From: Russula earlei
Taxonomy: Eukaryota > Basidiomycota > Agaricomycetes > Russulales > Russulaceae
Direction: 5' to 3'
Assembly: GCA_025769875.1 (NCBI GenBank)
Contig: JAGFNK010001007.1
Span: forward strand, 1 to 16,585
DNA length: 16,585 nt
Position numbers and translations under genes: made by a program
The notes under the pieces: generated by a model
What the model saw: only the letters and a program-made list of their open reading frames with translations
Databases searched by the model: none
What the model was told of the DNA's origin: nothing
Shown here: positions 15,803 to 16,585 of the stretch, piece after piece
Layout of the letters: every line of letters begins with the position of its first letter
Position numbering within the stretch: position 1 is the first letter of the stretch

Positions 15803-16585
15803 TGTCAAGACACGTACTGCTGATCCGTGTGGACTCAGGAGCAGGTGGGCAAGGGTCGGAACAGATGGTACGCGGCGTAGGCGGCGTTGAACAAGAGGAC
15901 GAGCCAAATGACTAAGATGTACCAGATGGGGACTGGTACGTGTAACTGGAGGCAGAGGCGAAGGTTAGAAGCCAGTGCAGCGAAGGGGCTTTAAACAAGG
16001 CTGGTCAGTAGAAGAGTACCTTGGGAAGCGAGGGGAGTCTTTAAACTGAGCGGTCGCAGGGGAGTACCCAGGAAGATGAGAGTATCACAAATGGACAGTC
16101 TGACGACTGCCATGCTTCATTGGGGCTTATATACAGTGTACAGGGTCGATTACAAAGACCTGGGACTATTCTAGACTCTTTGGTACCATCCAATAGGACT
16201 ACAGAGGCATAAACTTGCTTGTGTCAAGTTTCAGGCTTACTGAGCGCATTACTGATCATTGTGGAGCGATGACATCATTATGATGTCACTGTGGAGCGCT
16301 TAGTGAGCCTATGAGGTCACTGTGGAGTCGCTCAGTCAGCTATGATGTCATTGGAGCTGTTTCGGGTCCTTGGTGGCTGAGTGGCCATGTGGCTGCCACG
16401 CGATGATTACCCGATTAGGAAACGGGTGCCTGGTCGAGTTATAGTGCCTTTGCAATAGCGATATCTTGCACTGCAGGGGGAATAGCCCAGAAAAACGGAA
16501 GGGAGTTGGTAATGCAAAATGAGGAGAGGTCTCTCTTGAGTGAAATAGGACCATCTACGGTCAGGACTTGGCCTTGGTTCGTAAC
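15803..16585 (-). repeat. 5' LTR of element B (one base short at window edge)
   Basis: This is the second copy of the repeat at 7001-7779, 783 bp seen and 784 expected, because the terminal A would be base 16586. It carries the active-promoter features (TATA box, start, self-primer) and the U3 repeat block. The frames across it are shadows. Its five extra bases relative to the 3' LTR fall mainly in short runs (GGG for GG, AAAAA for AAAA). Confidence 0.95.
16092..16133 (-). promoter_or_regulatory. Element B promoter: TATA box, predicted start and self-primer
   Basis: On the minus strand TATATAAG lies at 16133-16126. AGACTGTCCA (16101-16092) begins at position 33 counted from the first T and is complementary to the primer-binding site at 15791-15800. 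It sits in a partial palindrome (GGCAGTC-NTCA-GACTGTCC). The predicted R-U5 is about 299 nt. The 3' LTR keeps the same ten bases at 7287-7296. Confidence 0.68.

Larger units (their letters stand above)
7001..16585 (-). mobile_element. Element B: 9.6-kb Ty3/gypsy chromovirus with a long pre-gag region
   Basis: This is a nearly complete minus-strand LTR retrotransposon bounded by two near-identical LTRs, inserted in the chromodomain of element A. Its right LTR lacks only the final A at the window edge. In its own orientation the order is 5' LTR, self-type primer-binding site, about 2.5 kb of extra open frames, gag-protease, RT, RNase H, integrase, chromodomain, polypurine tract, 3' LTR. The catalytic motifs are intact (protease DSGA, RT YLDD, integrase D,D35E), but pol needs six frame changes. 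At 9.6 kb it is long; fungal chromoviruses are commonly about 5.5-7 kb, and the excess is mainly the pre-gag block and the large LTRs. Confidence 0.92.

Noticed and set aside
1..16585. CRISPR arrays, rRNA or tRNA genes, bacterial-type operons
   Set aside because: No regularly spaced direct repeats, no recognisable tRNA or rRNA sequence, and all coding content belongs to LTR retrotransposons.

Overview
The window is a nest of three Ty3/gypsy-type LTR retrotransposons carrying chromodomains (chromoviruses), with no host gene that I can support. The element type and the protein character suggest a fungus, most likely a basidiomycete such as an agaricomycete. That assignment is inference: no rRNA, tRNA or host gene is present to anchor it.

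Layout. (1) Element C, minus strand, oldest: only its 3' part remains on the left (integrase C-terminus plus chromodomain at 694-1358, then 3' noncoding DNA at 1-693). (2) Element A, plus strand, begins at 1359 inside C's integrase reading frame. It has a 622-bp 5' LTR (1359-1980), a primer-binding site, gag (2062-3759) and pol (protease, RT, RNase H, integrase; from about 3741). It is cut at 7000 inside its chromodomain codons. (3) Element B, minus strand, youngest, occupies 7001 to the window end and is only one base short of complete. It has a 3' LTR (7001-7779), polypurine tract, chromodomain, integrase, RNase H and RT (8020 to about 11190), gag-protease (11125-13260), an unusual 2.5-kb block of extra open frames upstream of gag (13265-15771), a primer-binding site and a 5' LTR (15803-16585). 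The missing right-hand parts of A and C should lie just beyond the window.

How it works. Both complete promoters (A and B) show the geometry of self-primed, Tf1/sushi-like elements. A TATA box is followed, at position 33 counted from its first T, by a 10-12 nt stretch that is the exact reverse complement of the primer-binding site, which lies two bases after the LTR. A's primer-binding site does not begin with TGG, so ordinary tRNA priming is unlikely for it.

State of decay. A is dead through base substitutions: five in-frame stops, RT YxDD changed to YMDN, and the catalytic Glu of integrase changed to Lys, mostly C-to-T or G-to-A type. B keeps all catalytic motifs and an uninterrupted 711-residue gag-protease, but its pol is broken by six single-step frameshifts, all in the same direction. 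B's two LTRs differ by only five substitutions and five one-base indels, so B is recent.

The most novel item is B's pre-gag coding block: three to four frames with no recognised family, one carrying a tight CxCx4CxC cysteine cluster. It resembles in position, but not recognisably in sequence, the extra ORF1 upstream of gag in plant Ogre elements.
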